Shown: positions 1-12,200, numbered from the stretch's first letter. The stretch: 64,000 nt of DNA from Utricularia gibba (GCA_002189035.1 CM007989.1:8436001-8500000); one strand, 5' to 3'. Numbers and translations: made by a program. Notes: generated by a model not told the origin, from the sequence alone.

Positions 1-1540
1 ATAAGAAGAGTTGTCTTCCAGCTCCTTTCCAGGTTTTGACTTTTGGTCAGAGTCAAGGGACCGCCCACACCAGCACGCTTTCGTCGTCACTGTGGAGCCT
101 TGTGGTTTATCAAAATCAGGAGTTTATTTTAATGAACTCGTGCTCAGCCCAGGCCAGAGCAGAGCAGAGCAGAGCAGACCAGACCAGACCAGACCAGACC
201 AGAATTGGATGGAATGCAATGCCCTCGAGGAAAAGCAACACCAAAAGAGACCAGTATGTATATTTTAATGGCCAGTTGCGTTACGTGCCCAAGGAGTCAA
301 GGGTGAGTACTGTGAACCCCGGCAATGAAGCAACCGATTAACAGAAATAAAATAGTGATGGTGTGCCCCTTGGCCTTGGGGATTTAGAAACAGATGAGAT
401 AAGAGAGTGACCCACCCTACAGAATATGTACGTCGGTTGGTGAGCACATATATGGGCTAAGCTCTCGACTAAGTCTCCCTTTTCTTGGTATGGGCCACAG
501 CCCATAACTTGCTGAGTTCTTCTTCCCCATTTGCTCAGATCAGATCTTCACTTCCATGGTGTTATTAGGGCTGTGGATATTAATGAAGGTGTGATGCCTC
601 ATTTCAAACTGAGTGGGCGACTGCGTAAATGATGCACCTTGGCGTAGCAGGTAGGTATGCACTTGGACATTTAGCTAGCTAGCACATGACCGCATATTTA
701 TGTCGCAATTAAATGCAGCCCTAGGAAGATCAAGTGCCAGATCCACGTTGATGCATGAACAAGCAATTACGCAGGCAGCCATCTGGTTCAGATTCCAACA
801 CTTGAGGGAGATGGGGTGCGCTGTTGCGTTCTCATGTGAAAAGAGGGAGGGAGAAGAAGAGTGAAGGTCAAGTGTTGCAAGTTGGCGCATCCCTGGACCC
901 AACAGAGCTCCATCATGATCAGAAAAAGGAGATTCAGCTTCGACACGTGAGTGACATTCTGGTCACATGTGGAAGACCCACCGACCGACCGACCCACCGA
1001 CGTGGCTTGGCCATTTTGTTTAGGGATGGACATGGAGAAAACGTCAAAACAAGATGATGAGCCGCTGGAACGACACCATTCCTTCCGGAGCTCCCCACCC
1101 GACCCGACACTCCTGCTGTTCAATAATTTTGTTCATCAAAAGGGTGAGGTGTGGGCCACCGGAGCGATTTGAAGCGGAACGTCGGCAGGGCAGGCGGATC
1201 GGAGGTTGCGATCGATCCTTGTCTCCAGGCTCCAACGCTCCGACCGTGATGCCAACACCAGATCCCCATCTCCCTCGAGCAGGGTAGGGGAAGGGAGGGG
1301 ATTGGGATGGCAGCGAGGGCAGGGCGATGCTGATTGGGCGATTGCCGTTCGTGTACCGCACACGTGTGCACACGCGAGCAGATGCCCAAGCCTTCGGTGA
1401 GCGAGCAAGAAAAACAACATCCCTTTCTTTTACCTCCAGTCCATTATTGGATTGGATAACAACATTCATCACTATTTCCTATTATTAAGAAAAAAAAAAA
1501 AAAGCAATAGCTCTGATGCGCATCAAATTGCCCGGATCTC
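1..1540. other. Upstream spacer, no gene seen
   Basis: No ORF here resembles a known protein, and several short ORFs overlap on both strands, as expected by chance. The stretch holds simple repeats near 155-205 and 975-990 and a poly-A run near 1490-1504. The last part is probably the promoter of the RING-H2 gene that follows. Confidence 0.6.
155..203. repeat. Pentanucleotide tandem repeat (AGAGC)n then (AGACC)n
   Basis: About four AGAGC-type units run directly into about five AGACC-type units. One base differs between the unit types, so the second block probably arose from the first by substitution and slippage. Confidence 0.85.
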
Positions 1541-1547
1541 TATTTAA
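1541..1547 (+). promoter_or_regulatory. Probable TATA box of the RING-H2 gene
   Basis: TATTTAA lies 78 bp upstream of the ATG at 1625, a plausible distance for a short 5'UTR. The assignment rests on motif and position only. Confidence 0.45.
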
Positions 1548-1624
1548 CTTGCATACGACCATTTCCCCTCACAGGAGCTCCCCTGCTCGGCCTGAAGCTG
1601 GGTTTCCGTTCCAAGTCGGAGAAA

Positions 1625-2176
1625 ATGGGATTTCCGGTTGGTTACTCGGACTTCTTTATACCGAGATTGTTCTTCTACTTTCTCTCTGGGCTTGGGTGCA
1701 CCCGGAGACTCGTCTGCGCGATGCTCTCACTTGTGGGTCTTCATGATTTTCTGGTGGCGGAGCCAGTCTCCTATCAAGAGCCCCCCTTGCCGGAGCCGTC
1801 GTCGGTGGCCGCGGTTCTGATCCGGGAGCTGCTTCTCCCCGTTGTGAAATTCTCGGAGCTGGAAGTAGACCTGGTGTCCGACCCACCGGAGAGATGCGCG
1901 GTGTGCCTGTACGAGTTCGGGGATGAGGACGAGATCCGGCGGCTGACGAATTGCCGGCATATATTTCACCGGAGCTGTCTGGACCGTTGGATGGACCACG
2001 ATCAGAGAACGTGTCCGCTGTGCCGGACCCCCTTCATTCCTGTAGATAGACAAGACGCCTTCAACGAGCGCCTCTGGATGGCCGTGGGAATTCCCGATCT
2101 CAGTTCCGATTACCCCCGATCACCCCATCCGGATTCCTGTAGCTCCGCGAATTTCTTTTTCGACCGACTCGTGTAA
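1625..2176 (+). CDS. RING-H2 finger E3 ubiquitin ligase, BRH1/RHA-like
   Basis: Intronless, 183 aa. The C-terminal half carries a complete C3H2C3 RING-H2 finger: Cys91, Cys94, Cys110, His112, His115, Cys118, Cys130 and Cys133, with the usual Trp (RWMD) after the sixth ligand. Such fingers bind two zinc ions and recruit a ubiquitin-loaded E2. The N-terminus (residues 10-40) is hydrophobic and could anchor the protein in a membrane, as in small RHA/BRH1-type ligases, which are about 170-190 aa and usually intronless. The tail after the finger (WMAVGIPDL) resembles the BRH1/XERICO group. The ATG at 1625 is the first in frame and follows a TATA-like box. The E3 role is a family inference; the substrate is unknown. 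Confidence 0.9.
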   Translation: MGFPVGYSDFFIPRLFFYFLSGLGCTRRLVCAMLSLVGLHDFLVAEPVSYQEPPLPEPSSVAAVLIRELLLPVVKFSELEVDLVSDPPERCAVCLYEFGDEDEIRRLTNCRHIFHRSCLDRWMDHDQRTCPLCRTPFIPVDRQDAFNERLWMAVGIPDLSSDYPRSPHPDSCSSANFFFDRLV

Positions 2177-2670
2177 CAAGGGCATTTAGGAGAACTCGGG
2201 TTCATATTCACTAACTAATCTGCAGGCAGCAGGCTCCATTCCATATCACAGGCACTACTGTCATCAACACAGAAAGAGCAATTCCAATCTGCAACTATCC
2301 ACCACAACACACCCCAAGTTCTACTTTTCAATACCCAGATGCGCAGCTCTTCGCTCGTGTGGTCTGGTCTCGCAACTACAAATAAAAAAAAAAAAAAGGG
2401 GGGGAAAGAACAGAAAAGACCTTTTTTTCTCCATTTTTATTGCAGCAGCATGTGGCGAGCGAGGGAGTTATCAGGAAGGTGAGACTGGTAGTGATAATGC
2501 GTGAACAAGTTTCAGAGTTTGTTAGATGAGGCGAGGACCAATTTTCGAGGGAGTAGTTGAGCATGGGACCGAAGCAATTATCTGCCTGCAGTAATATCGA
2601 CAAACAGACACTGCAAGGACACCAAGAAAACCAGACTTTTATGCGCTCAGGTGAGACGGAGGAATCATCA
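2177..2670. other. 3' flank of RING-H2 gene, nothing coding
   Basis: Probably the 3'UTR and spacer. It has a poly-A run near 2384-2397 followed by Gs. The minus-strand ORF across it ends in a low-complexity tract and resembles nothing known. Confidence 0.55.
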
Positions 2671-2835
2671 TTAGGTTCCCTCCATCTTCTCACACGCTAA
2701 GTAGCTCGCCTCCATGGCACCCCAAACGCAAACTTCACCAGACGGAGGATCCTGCTGTATGGTACTCATAGTGCGCCACAAATTGCGGTAATTCTGCCGC
2801 AACTGCATCTTTTCCGGCGACGCCTGAGTTGCCAT
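2671..2835 (-). pseudogene. PLAC8-family N-terminal exon fragment
   Basis: Read on the minus strand from an ATG at 2835, the first 20 residues (MATQASPEKMQLRQNYRNLW) match the highly conserved start of a plant PLAC8-domain membrane protein. Soon after this, two residues (DL) of the family sequence are missing, the Cys-rich PYCC region is replaced, and only a weak echo (WGAMEASYLACEK) of the next segment remains before a stop. No later exon with the CxxC-rich PLAC8 core was found downstream (toward lower coordinates). The piece sits in the 3' flank of the RHB1A-like gene. I read it as a truncated, decayed copy. An alternatively spliced first exon of a gene whose remaining exons I missed is less likely. 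Confidence 0.6.
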
Positions 2836-3224
2836 TTCGGATACCGACTCCAATCCCCTGCCTGGCTTGACTGAATCAGATATCGGCGGGGAATGTATTT
2901 GGAAGAGGGAAGAAAGGAAGGGCGATTTTTGGAATCCAATACAGCCCTTGCACGTGGCAGAAATGGGTCAAGCTTCCTGTGTACTGGAGGTCAGTTGAAA
3001 CTTCAAAGGTGAGTAGTGTTTCAAGGTGGATAATCATGACTGGAATTTCACTCAGATTGCAACAAACTCCTGAACTTCCACAAAAGTAAAAGAGGAAACG
3101 ATGCAACCCATGCGCCATAGACGGTATTCCCTATTCATACAAAGAATTCTTACACTTGCATTATCTTTGTTTCTTTCACTCTCTCGTGTCTCTTTAGGTC
3201 TCTAAGATCTAAGACAATGAACAA

Positions 3225-4222
3225 CTATCTTGCAGAACCCAGGGTGTAAACCATTTCCTGCATTTCATTGCAATGACCAAAAAAAGGGGGGATTATGCTA
3301 AGCAGACTTTGGATTCCGAGAGATATTTGGCACCTGAATGTACCTGATCACAAACTGGGCATGTATTGCTTCGTTCCATCCATTCAAGAATGCAAGAAAG
3401 GTGGAAGTGGTGGTCACATTTTGTTGGAATCTTCGGGTTTTCGGCATTGTATTCTGCATTCAGAACCAAGGATAAAGGAATTCAGGATCGAACTGAGAAA
3501 CATGTGGAGAAAAATACAGGGGGGAACAGTGTGTTCCGTAGCACCTTCAAGACAAGTGGGACAGACATCTTCCTCGTCTTGGAAAAGCAACGAGACATCT
3601 GACTTTTTCAAGTTATCATCTTTTTGAAGATTGACTTCCTTGGTTGAGTCCAAAACATCATAAGTTCCAGCTGTTTCATTGGAATCCAGTTTCTTTATCT
3701 TGGCCATGATGGTGCTATTGGGATTCAACTCTTCAGCAGGCTGAGTATCGCTGCTCTGGGAGATTACTTTCGCCTTCCGTCCACAGATTAGATTTTCCGA
3801 GGCTGCATATTGTAGGACATCCATTTCATACGGTACAGGGGCAGGAGGAGGACGATAAGTGTCTGGGGTTGAAGTGTCGAGATTGGTATCCACCAAAAGC
3901 CCACCAGGAAGAGTAGGTATAGTTGCATTACGCGATGAGGGCTCAACTTCTTCTGATACTGCATACTGCATTCAAATTTGTAACTATATTAGAAAAGGAA
4001 ATTCCACATGTCTCCATCAATGGTTGGCTATCTTATTACCAGGAACAACACAGAGAAATACTTTGCAAGATAAAATATTCTGCTCGTTCAGAAAAAAATA
4101 ACAGGGACGAAACTACACATTTTCCTCCTGAGAAGAGACGAAGCTAGTGATCTCACATGAACTAATGTTGATGAGCTGGTAGCTTCAGAGCTCCTGGATG
4201 CACAGCAACAACAGCCACCCAT
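3225..4222 (-). CDS. RHB1A: RING-type E3 ubiquitin ligase, RHB1A-like
   Basis: Four coding exons (4222-4157, 3965-3545, 3453-3344, 3257-3225) join in phase to 209 aa, the usual family length. The start MGGCCCCASR has a Gly2 myristoylation context followed by palmitoylatable cysteines, suggesting membrane attachment. The middle holds the family signature LLVDTNLDTSTPDTYRPPPA. The C-terminal RING begins at EEDVCPTCLE at the end of exon 2 and continues in exon 3 with TKCDHHFHLSC and SNTCPVCDQ, giving all eight zinc ligands in C3H2C3 order. All introns are GT-AG. Two non-coding leader exons are likely upstream, ending at about 5457 and covering about 5155-5098. E3 activity is inferred from the family; the target is unknown. 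Confidence 0.92.
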
Positions 4223-5650
4223 TTTTTGCACGCACCATCCAGTGGAAGGCACCACAGGCTCGGCTGTCCAATTCTCCTTCAGATAGAGATGTGAAAAACT
4301 CAATATGCAGTGACATATCCCGTTCACTTTCATCATCTGGTGTTCACAGCTATTCAATCATGAATATGTTTACAGACAATTTCAAAACTTAAAGAATGAT
4401 TGTTCACTAGTAAAGAAAATTATTACTTTAATAGAACAAGGTGTAGGATTTCTGTACTAGTGTAAGTTTCAGGGTACGTGTGAGAGCAGCGAACAGATTT
4501 TTGTAGACACACTAAAGATACAGAAAATAAAGGTAAAATAGCCAGTTACTGATGCATACGTTACCCAACTTCTCCGCCTCATACTTGGAAGTACAATCCG
4601 TTAACTGGACAGAGAAAATGCTCTACTAGGTACATAGAAAACCAGCCATAAGGAAGCAAAGTAATTGAACAGCGTGCCAGGTTTGACTGGATATTTGGAC
4701 ACTTTTAGAACTCAAGATTTAATCATCCCAACTGCTGTGAATTGTTCATGAACACAAACCAAAAAAAAAAAAAAAAAAAAAAAACATAAAAACAGGATAT
4801 GTGAATTTTCACTAATTGCCTTTTCTCCAACTCTCCAAGTAATGATATCAGCCCAAAGAGTCAATACCCTCGCACTCAGTATCCAAGGGAAAAAGTAATG
4901 ATAAGCGCCTGGTGTATGCACGAGGAAAAGCTAAAACAATGGATAGGCATCAAGATACATAAAAACACCGAAAGTCTGACATAAATACTTCAGCGGTAGA
5001 AACTGGGGGTGAATTTAAGAGAATATGCGGCGAAATCCTGAAAAAAGAATCATATACATAAAGATATAACAGATTCTTCTTTTTTGTCTTAACTCACTGG
5101 CATGAGAGTGATTCAATACGAAACTATTGAACATCCGCCACGACTCTTCATCAGTCTGTTGGAATTAATAAAGTAGCACTTCTTCCCCTCCACAATCATC
5201 CAATCAATACACTCCCACAAAAAAAGAAAAAGCATGCACCCAATTACCATAACACCAGGAATCTGGACATGAATTCCCAGGTAAATCACCACAAGAAGTC
5301 AATGAACTTAAAAAAATCAGTGCCAGTTTAGCATCCGCGGGTGCTTGCAACACCACATCATGTCCATGAACACACACGCGCGCGTGCCCGAAAAGGTAAC
5401 AATCCAGGTACACAAACACACACACAGACACACAAGCAGGCATATGCATGTTTTACCTCAGAGTTTGGAGTGAACCCAAACAGTCGCCTTGTGCGGTAGC
5501 GTGAGGGAGGAAGACGACCAGACCAGAGAGACAGCTGCAGGGAGCTCAAGGAAATTCTTCACATGATTAGGAAAGCGGATTCGATGGTATTGGTCATTGG
5601 AGTGGAGCTCATCATTCAAAAAGCCACAAAACGAAGAATTTTGGAGATTA
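4223..5650 (-). other. 5' leader exons and introns of the RHB1A-like gene
   Basis: No coding exon seen. A good donor (CTGAG|GTAAAA) ends a probable leader exon at 5457, and a second probable leader exon lies at 5155-5098 between a CAG acceptor and a CCA|GTGAGT donor. The rest is intron-like and AT-rich, with a 24-base A run at 4761-4784 and a CA-rich stretch near 5410-5432. Confidence 0.5.
4761..4784. repeat. Poly-A tract, 24 bases
   Basis: Twenty-four consecutive A, in the leader intron of the minus-strand RHB1A-like gene. No target-site duplication or retroposed gene was recognised beside it. Confidence 0.9.
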
Positions 5651-7277
5651 TTTTTATACGGAATAATGCCAAAAAAGAAGAGGAGGGAATCAATAAATAA
5701 ACAGCTATGGGCTGGGCTGATCCATCAAGCCCGTATTTAGTATAAATATACACAGAAAATACCCAATTTATTTATCTTTTTAAAAAATCAATCGATCAAT
5801 GGGCTTCTGGGCCGCACTATGCATACAACCGTGCCCTGCCCTGCCCTCTAGAAGCCCATTTACAGCCTCGTTCCCGAAGCACGATCCTTCTGGAACCAAC
5901 TCCAAATAAGCCAAGGAAGAAGACGACATCGTTGCAGTGGTTGTGTTGTGAAAGGTAGATACAAAAGAACAGAATGGGGGGCTTAAACCAGCCGCGTTGG
6001 GGGAAGGGCAGCACACGCGAGTATGTTTCCAAAGACTGAGTCTGATGCTCTGGATTCAGTAGGGAGTATCATAGACGGCTACGCAGAGACAGGAATTCTG
6101 ATCCTGTGGGTAGAAGAAATGAATGTAGGATGTAGAAGAAAGCGGTGGCCTTTTTTATGGGCGGAGACGATCACATGGAGGAGGCATTTCAACGTGGGGT
6201 TGGATTTATTCATTATGGCACTGAACTGATATCAGTGGTCATCCTGGATGCGCTATCCTAAACACAAAAACTAGAAAAAAAAAACTCCATTTTGGTAGAA
6301 AATGTGTCGGAGATTTTAAGGAAACGATGATTCGGGCGCCCCGCTCCATTGGAGTACTCGCTTCTTTTGTTTTCTGATCAGTTGCTCTGGTTATTCAGCA
6401 GTGGGACTCCACTCCCGCGCAGTCCACTAGCAGAGTACACTCTGTTCCCAGGTTTTGTCGTCTCCAATGACAAATGAAGGCAAAAAAGGTGTTGTTCGTT
6501 CTAGCCTGGAGTCTATGTAGGATTAAATACTTAAAATAACACCAAAAATAGATAAACAGCAATAACATGACTGATCTTGATTAATTGTTTTCGCTTGTTT
6601 TGCTAAAGCATTAAAGAACACAAGTCAATTTTAACGTGGAAACCCTTACGGGAAAAACCATGGGTGAATCCTCACCAGGTCTAGGAAAATTCATTAAAGC
6701 AACGTTTGAGTACAAGAGCAATACAGCTCTGTCAATCAGCTTGAATAATCAAGCAAAATTGATACAACCAGATTCCTGAAGTAACGAAAAACCTTAAAGA
6801 GAATTGATTGTCGTACTCTCTTCGATTCAATCAAGATCGAAACGTCATCGAGATAATCTGAGTAAGAAGAAAATTGCTCCTGACTTTCTTTTCTTCATAA
6901 CTTTATGCTCTGTGCACCTATGCACCTACCGCAAGAGGCAGAGCCAACTGTCTTTTTATTCCTCTTTTTTTCAGTTATTTTCATAACCGTCGAAGCCCAA
7001 TCTATTGTTCGTTCTGATATTGGACAGAGTCATTTCAACTGGATTATTGGGATGTATTATTAGTGTTTCCAGCCCAACTGGATTATTGGGATGTCTTATT
7101 AGTGTTTCCAACCCAGTCTGGCATAACAACCCAATCCAGAATTCTCAACCCATAGATGACTTCTTCTGCGTCATCATACTCAAACATTAGAAAAGAAAAA
7201 AGTTCTGTGGGATTAAGGAAGGAGATTTCCATCCTTAATTAATCCACTGTTCAGAAAGTAACAGACTATTTCAAAGA
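5651..7277. other. Spacer with TGGGCT/TGGGCC elements, no gene seen
   Basis: The 5' end probably contains the RHB1A-like promoter: TGGGCTGGGCT near 5708 and TGGGCC near 5809 resemble site II (TCP-binding) elements. The remaining ORFs are short and match nothing known. A 39-bp tandem duplication lies at 7036-7113. Confidence 0.5.
7036..7113. repeat. 39-bp tandem duplication
   Basis: Two adjacent 39-bp units, 7036-7074 and 7075-7113, both starting CAACTGGATTATTGGGATGT, differ at only a couple of positions. This is a recent local duplication with no recognised function. Confidence 0.85.
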
Positions 7278-7682
7278 TTGCAGCTTCTCCATCTTGTCAA
7301 AGAAGTGATCCTACAAGTTGCCGTAAGGAGGTTCATTACCTTTTCCAGATGCAATGCCGCCAGGGAGCTGCGGCGCCGTGCAACCGAAGCACTGGAAGCC
7401 ACAGATCAAGAGCTGGTCACCCCTGTCCAGAAATGGTTGGACAAGTCATGGTGCTGGGTTACATTTCTAGATGCTCAACTAAATCCCAGCGTCTGGCAGG
7501 AGCTGGTTTTGACAAGAGCCAGAGTTCTGGAAATCAGGGCGAAGCTTATGCTCAGAAGCGGGATGCTCGACGTCGAAGAGGACCTCATAAGGAAAGATCC
7601 GAAGACCACTGAAATTGTTGTTAGTCATTTTTTTTTTTTATTATGTTTCGGGTCCAAGTTCCTCTTCTCCCTCCCAGATTGA
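7278..7682 (+). CDS. Unassigned ORF, 134 codons
   Basis: Not recognised. The ORF is open for 134 codons and has a protein-like composition: rich in Arg, Leu and Glu, with amphipathic-looking stretches such as ARELRRRATEALEATDQELV and VLEIRAKLMLRSGMLDVEED, then a low-complexity Phe/Leu tail encoded by a T run that looks like non-coding sequence. A second frame over the same bases is also open for 87 codons, which weakens the case. No clear promoter, introns or domain were found. It could be an old gene fragment, part of a decayed transposon, or chance. Confidence 0.25.
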   Translation: MQLLHLVKEVILQVAVRRFITFSRCNAARELRRRATEALEATDQELVTPVQKWLDKSWCWVTFLDAQLNPSVWQELVLTRARVLEIRAKLMLRSGMLDVEEDLIRKDPKTTEIVVSHFFFLLCFGSKFLFSLPD

Positions 7683-7689
7683 ACAAGTT

Positions 7690-9255
7690 AACATACGCTT
7701 TGCCTCCCCTGTTAGTGATGACAACTTCGTGCATTGGCATGCACAAGATGAACAGACAGCAGTCCTTCCATAATGCAATATTTCCCCTCGTTTTCATATG
7801 ATTATCAAACACTGGAACTGCATAAATAAGCAAATGGGACCCTGCCCTTAGCCTAGAGGCAGCTAGCATTCCTATGGAAGAACGCAATTGTGTTTTCTCG
7901 GGTCCAATCCACTGCCAGCTCATGCGACCACAGCCACACACATTTTCTTTTTGTAATGTAGCCTCTGCAGATGAGATTGGGCAGGCTGGCGGGGATTCCA
8001 TCAGCTCCGGGGAACACACAGATGAGATGCCATGTGGTTGATTATGCAAACGAGCGATATTCCACAAAAACAATATTCATCATACAGGGAAAGGAGAGAA
8101 GTGATAAGGAGAAGGGACGGGTGCGGGACAGCGAAGATGGGCGTCCACCGGTGAACCCACTCCGGCCAAATGATTTGTTACTGGGGGTGAGTGGAGGCCA
8201 CAGCAAGGGTCAATACTTAATGCGGGTGGGGTGATGGGGTCCCGTCCCCCGGTCCCCCTTCAACCAGCGACGATCCAGACTCTGCCTAATACTCTCTTCT
8301 TATAAAAACAATTCGCCTACGTCTATTACACGGATCTTGAGGAGATCTTCTGACGTTGTATTCTGCGTACGGGGTGTACACGTGCCAATGCCATTCGCCG
8401 GAGCCGTAACTTGCAATACAGTTACTGGTTCCTCCCGGAGTCCTGATTATGGAGTAAATGTGAATTGTGCACCGCACAGGGGACCGCTTCGTACTAATCA
8501 TGAATGAGTGAGTAGTTGATCATTCCGCAATAATTCCGTTACCTTTCCCTTTTCTTTCATTTTCATGTTACTGTATGCGAAAAAAAGAACCCGTTAATGA
8601 CGGCCATGTGATGATCATTACTGCTCTGAAAAAGCTTACCACTTTGATTCTGCCTTTCTAGGTGGTGTAGCACAACTGTAACAGAGAACAAAAAAAAGGC
8701 TTAACCGGGATGGAGAGGGAGGAGGGAGATGAGTCCCCTGAACTGTAAGAAACCCAGCCCACGGGTTGAAGGGTACCAACCAGCTGACACTTTGAGCAGT
8801 AGTAATAATGCTATGGAGCGGTGTCAATGTCAGGGCATTCATAAATTATGTTCTTTAGCGCAAACATACAAGTGCATACGATCAAACTTCCACATGATGA
8901 ATGCTTTCACACTGCCCAGGATGTTTTGCCTCTTTCTGAAGAATTTCCCTGTTGCACCACGAGGAGCTTTGCTGATGTAGATTAGTTTGGAATCTTATGA
9001 TTTGTTTTTCGGGCATCGTGAAAGAATGTTTTTTTTTTCACGAACGAGATTTCTGGCTTTGCGGGTCACATGATGGTGTGAAGTGAGAGACTTTGAGGGT
9101 AAAAGCTGCTCTGTTCTGAAGCTTTAGCTGCTGCATGTGAGTGGATTTTGCGTACCAACTATTTGATGAATTGCGCTGACTTGTGTCGTTTTTCATGTGT
9201 TTTTCTTGTTGTTTCTTGTTGCAGTTTTGGATGCTCTCTCATGAGGTGTTTTTCA
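7690..9255. other. Spacer and probable 5' leader of the TRM gene
   Basis: No recognised coding sequence. A CAG acceptor at about 9255, after a T-rich tract, suggests that a leader intron of the downstream TRM gene ends here. Earlier ORFs on either strand are short and unassigned. Confidence 0.45.
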
Positions 9256-9271
9256 GTGCCATCCATTTCTC

Positions 9272-12200
9272 ATGGAAATCATGTCAGCACAAATCGTAGG
9301 GACGAACAAGGACACAGAGTTGAAGTTCATGTGGGGATTGTATGGTGTTCCTGACCCTTGCCAAGGGCGGCCTCTCGGCTGCGATTCCCCATCCGATGGA
9401 TTTCATGTTCACAGGCATTCTACTGGTACAACTTCTCAATCCCCAATCTTGTTTTTGTAATTGAGGAAACAAGTTCCGGCTCTCATTACAAACTCGATGA
9501 CTTCAGCCCCTTCACTCTTGAGAGGTAGTATCTTGTGCTCCTAGTCACTGTGGCTATGAATTTGCTAGTTTTAACCGTACCAGTTTTAAAAAGTGGTGGT
9601 GGTATGGTGTTTAATGCACTTTATGTAAGCCTTCAAGAGTGCTTAAGTGCTGGTACTTTATGTACCACAATTGAGTTTAATAGTTACAGCATGTTGCATA
9701 AATGCTCATGGGTAACCTTTCGTTTCATTCATGAGTACAGTCCCGAAGCTTAAAGACGTGTGCTTTGTTTTTTTTTTTTTTTTTTTTTTTGGTATGGTGT
9801 TTTTTGCTTCTGCTTTTAGAAAAAAAGGCAGTGATTTAAGGCCTTCAATCGTAAAAAACTGTCTATGAATGATGCATGTTTCAAGGCCATAAATGGTGGT
9901 ATCTTGAGTGGGCCTCAATAAATATCACTAGCTCACAACCATCTTTAAGTAGCATTCACTGCAAGGTCTGATGAATGACTGGCAAATTAGAATATTACTG
10001 GTTATGGTTGTAACTAAATTTGTTGTTCTGAGCAGATCACTGTGGAAAGCTCACCCATTCTGCTAACTTCGATGAGGAATGCCGGAAGATTCAAGTACTT
10101 GTTCTTCTAAAATGTCATGCTTTGCAGCAGAGAAACATCTTGAACTAACATCTGTGTATCTTTTTTTTGTTAATTCAGAGCAGGCTGAAGAACTCGGCTA
10201 GTGCTGATTTGAATGATATCGGTGATCGTCATGGAGCTCGAGAGTTAGCTAAAATACAGCCGCGAAGAGCTGGAATGGGCAGTGGAATTGCTGATTGTCG
10301 TCTGGTGAAAGATTCCCGAGGAGCAAGAAGGAACAACAAAAGAGATGATGTCGAGTCATCTTTCTGTCATTTGGCTTCAACTTCAGCCGAAATGCGAATG
10401 AATAAGCTTGCAGTTGCAGCACAGAGTTTTCAGGAAGAGAGTATTCTTTCCAAGTTCCCCCTAAGGGATATTCATCATGGAAACTGCGATGTGATTGATG
10501 GGATCAGCATGCAGATGAAGGCGAAATTTGTTGTAGATCAAGTTTTTCTTGCTAGAAAGTACATCCATGAAGCAGGGATGAGGTCTCAGTCATATTCATT
10601 CAGGAGTTCACAAATGGGTCATTTTGTCTCTGAAGAGCCAGGCGTTTGTATTGTAAGAAAGATCAAGAGCTCGTCACAGCGACCTCTACAAAATTTAGCT
10701 TCAAAACTTGATGCTGATGAAGGCCTGGCCCCTGGTGGTTCTATGACCAAGGCTACTGGAAAAGTCATTATACAGAAACCAGTAGACGAAGTTTTCGAGG
10801 GAATATCCTGCAATTGTTCATCGTTGACGTCCAAAACCTTGCGAGGAACAACGCACGCAAAAGCTAGTCATTTCTCCTTCAAGCAAATGCAGAGAATGCT
10901 GAAACATGCTTTTGATGGGACTGCAAGAGATATCAGGCTCTTCTCAGGGAGTTGTTCTTCTGATGGAGTCTCTGAAGGCGGAAGCTCTTCTTTGGTGAAA
11001 ATCATGGATTCTCATGCTTGTTCCACCAAAAGGGAGGATCCATCGATGAAAAATATGAAGAAAAATCACAAATGTGTTTCTACTGTGACGCACTCGGTTG
11101 GTGAGGAAAGGGCAATATCTAGACGGAAGAAACAGAAACTTGATATACTTTCAGAGGCCAAAAGACAACTTTCACTTCGATGGAATAACAGACAATGTGA
11201 GGAGAGACTCCTGAGTAAACAATCTTCAAAAGCATTACAACAAATCCTTTCTTCACATGAGTGTGACTTAAGGTCCATTGGCCCAAGAAGGGATTGCACT
11301 TTTGGTTCCCCTCAGATGATAGGTAGTGTTCGCAGCATCTCTGGTAGAATCATGGACTCTCGTACTCGACAACGGAACGGAAGGGAAATTGCTAGGTTGT
11401 GTGCATTAGCAGCAGAGACAGAGGTTTCATCTGCTAATGGTTGCTACATATGGGAGTCAGGGACTAGTGCAAAGGCAAGCTCTCAAGCTTGGAGACGTGA
11501 TGAAGTCATGCATAGTATAAATCACCTAATTGGAGAAAACGTCAACCCTCAAGGTAAAAACATGGGAGTCACTGGTGTGACAATTTTTTCTTTTTTTCTT
11601 TTTTGCCTTGAGAGCATGGCTTTTTGGGCAGTGAGACGTAGTGCAACCTGTTTAAACATTTATCAATGGTTCGCTATGTCTCTACAGGTCCCTCAAACAC
11701 TATGAATTCACAAGGCCACTCTCGTATGTTGAAATTTTCAAGGGAAATGAACAATGTCACCAGAGTCACGGAACCAGAGAAAATTGATTCATACAAAGAA
11801 AGTCCAGTACACTCCGTATTGGTATTTAGGAGCTTCTTTAATAATCCAATCATGTTTTGAAATCTTCTCTCTCAGTGGTTGATCGTATGCTTCTCAGGAT
11901 TCACTCTCGGAGAATGAAGTGTCCACATCTACCACGGATGATTTTTCATCTACTTCTTCAAGCATCCACCAGTTGTCTGATGGCCTTAAACACCACAAAG
12001 AGCATCGGAGCCCGACTTCTGTTCTTGAGCCGTTTCTTGTAGAAAATGGTGTCACCTCAAACGAAGAAGGTCAGCTGAAAGCTTCCTCCACACCCCATAT
12101 CATACAAGCTCAAAGAAAAATGAAACCTTCATTGATCACAGTAACACCTGCAGGTGAACTGCAGCCACTTCATCTTTTGTTTGAGGATGAGTGCTCATCA

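Noticed and set aside
788-1472. Several 77-142 codon ORFs on both strands
   Set aside because: Mutually overlapping in many frames in a GC-richer promoter-like region; none resembles a known protein.
4761-4784. Poly-A run as the tail of a retroposed gene
   Set aside because: No processed coding sequence or flanking duplication found on either side.
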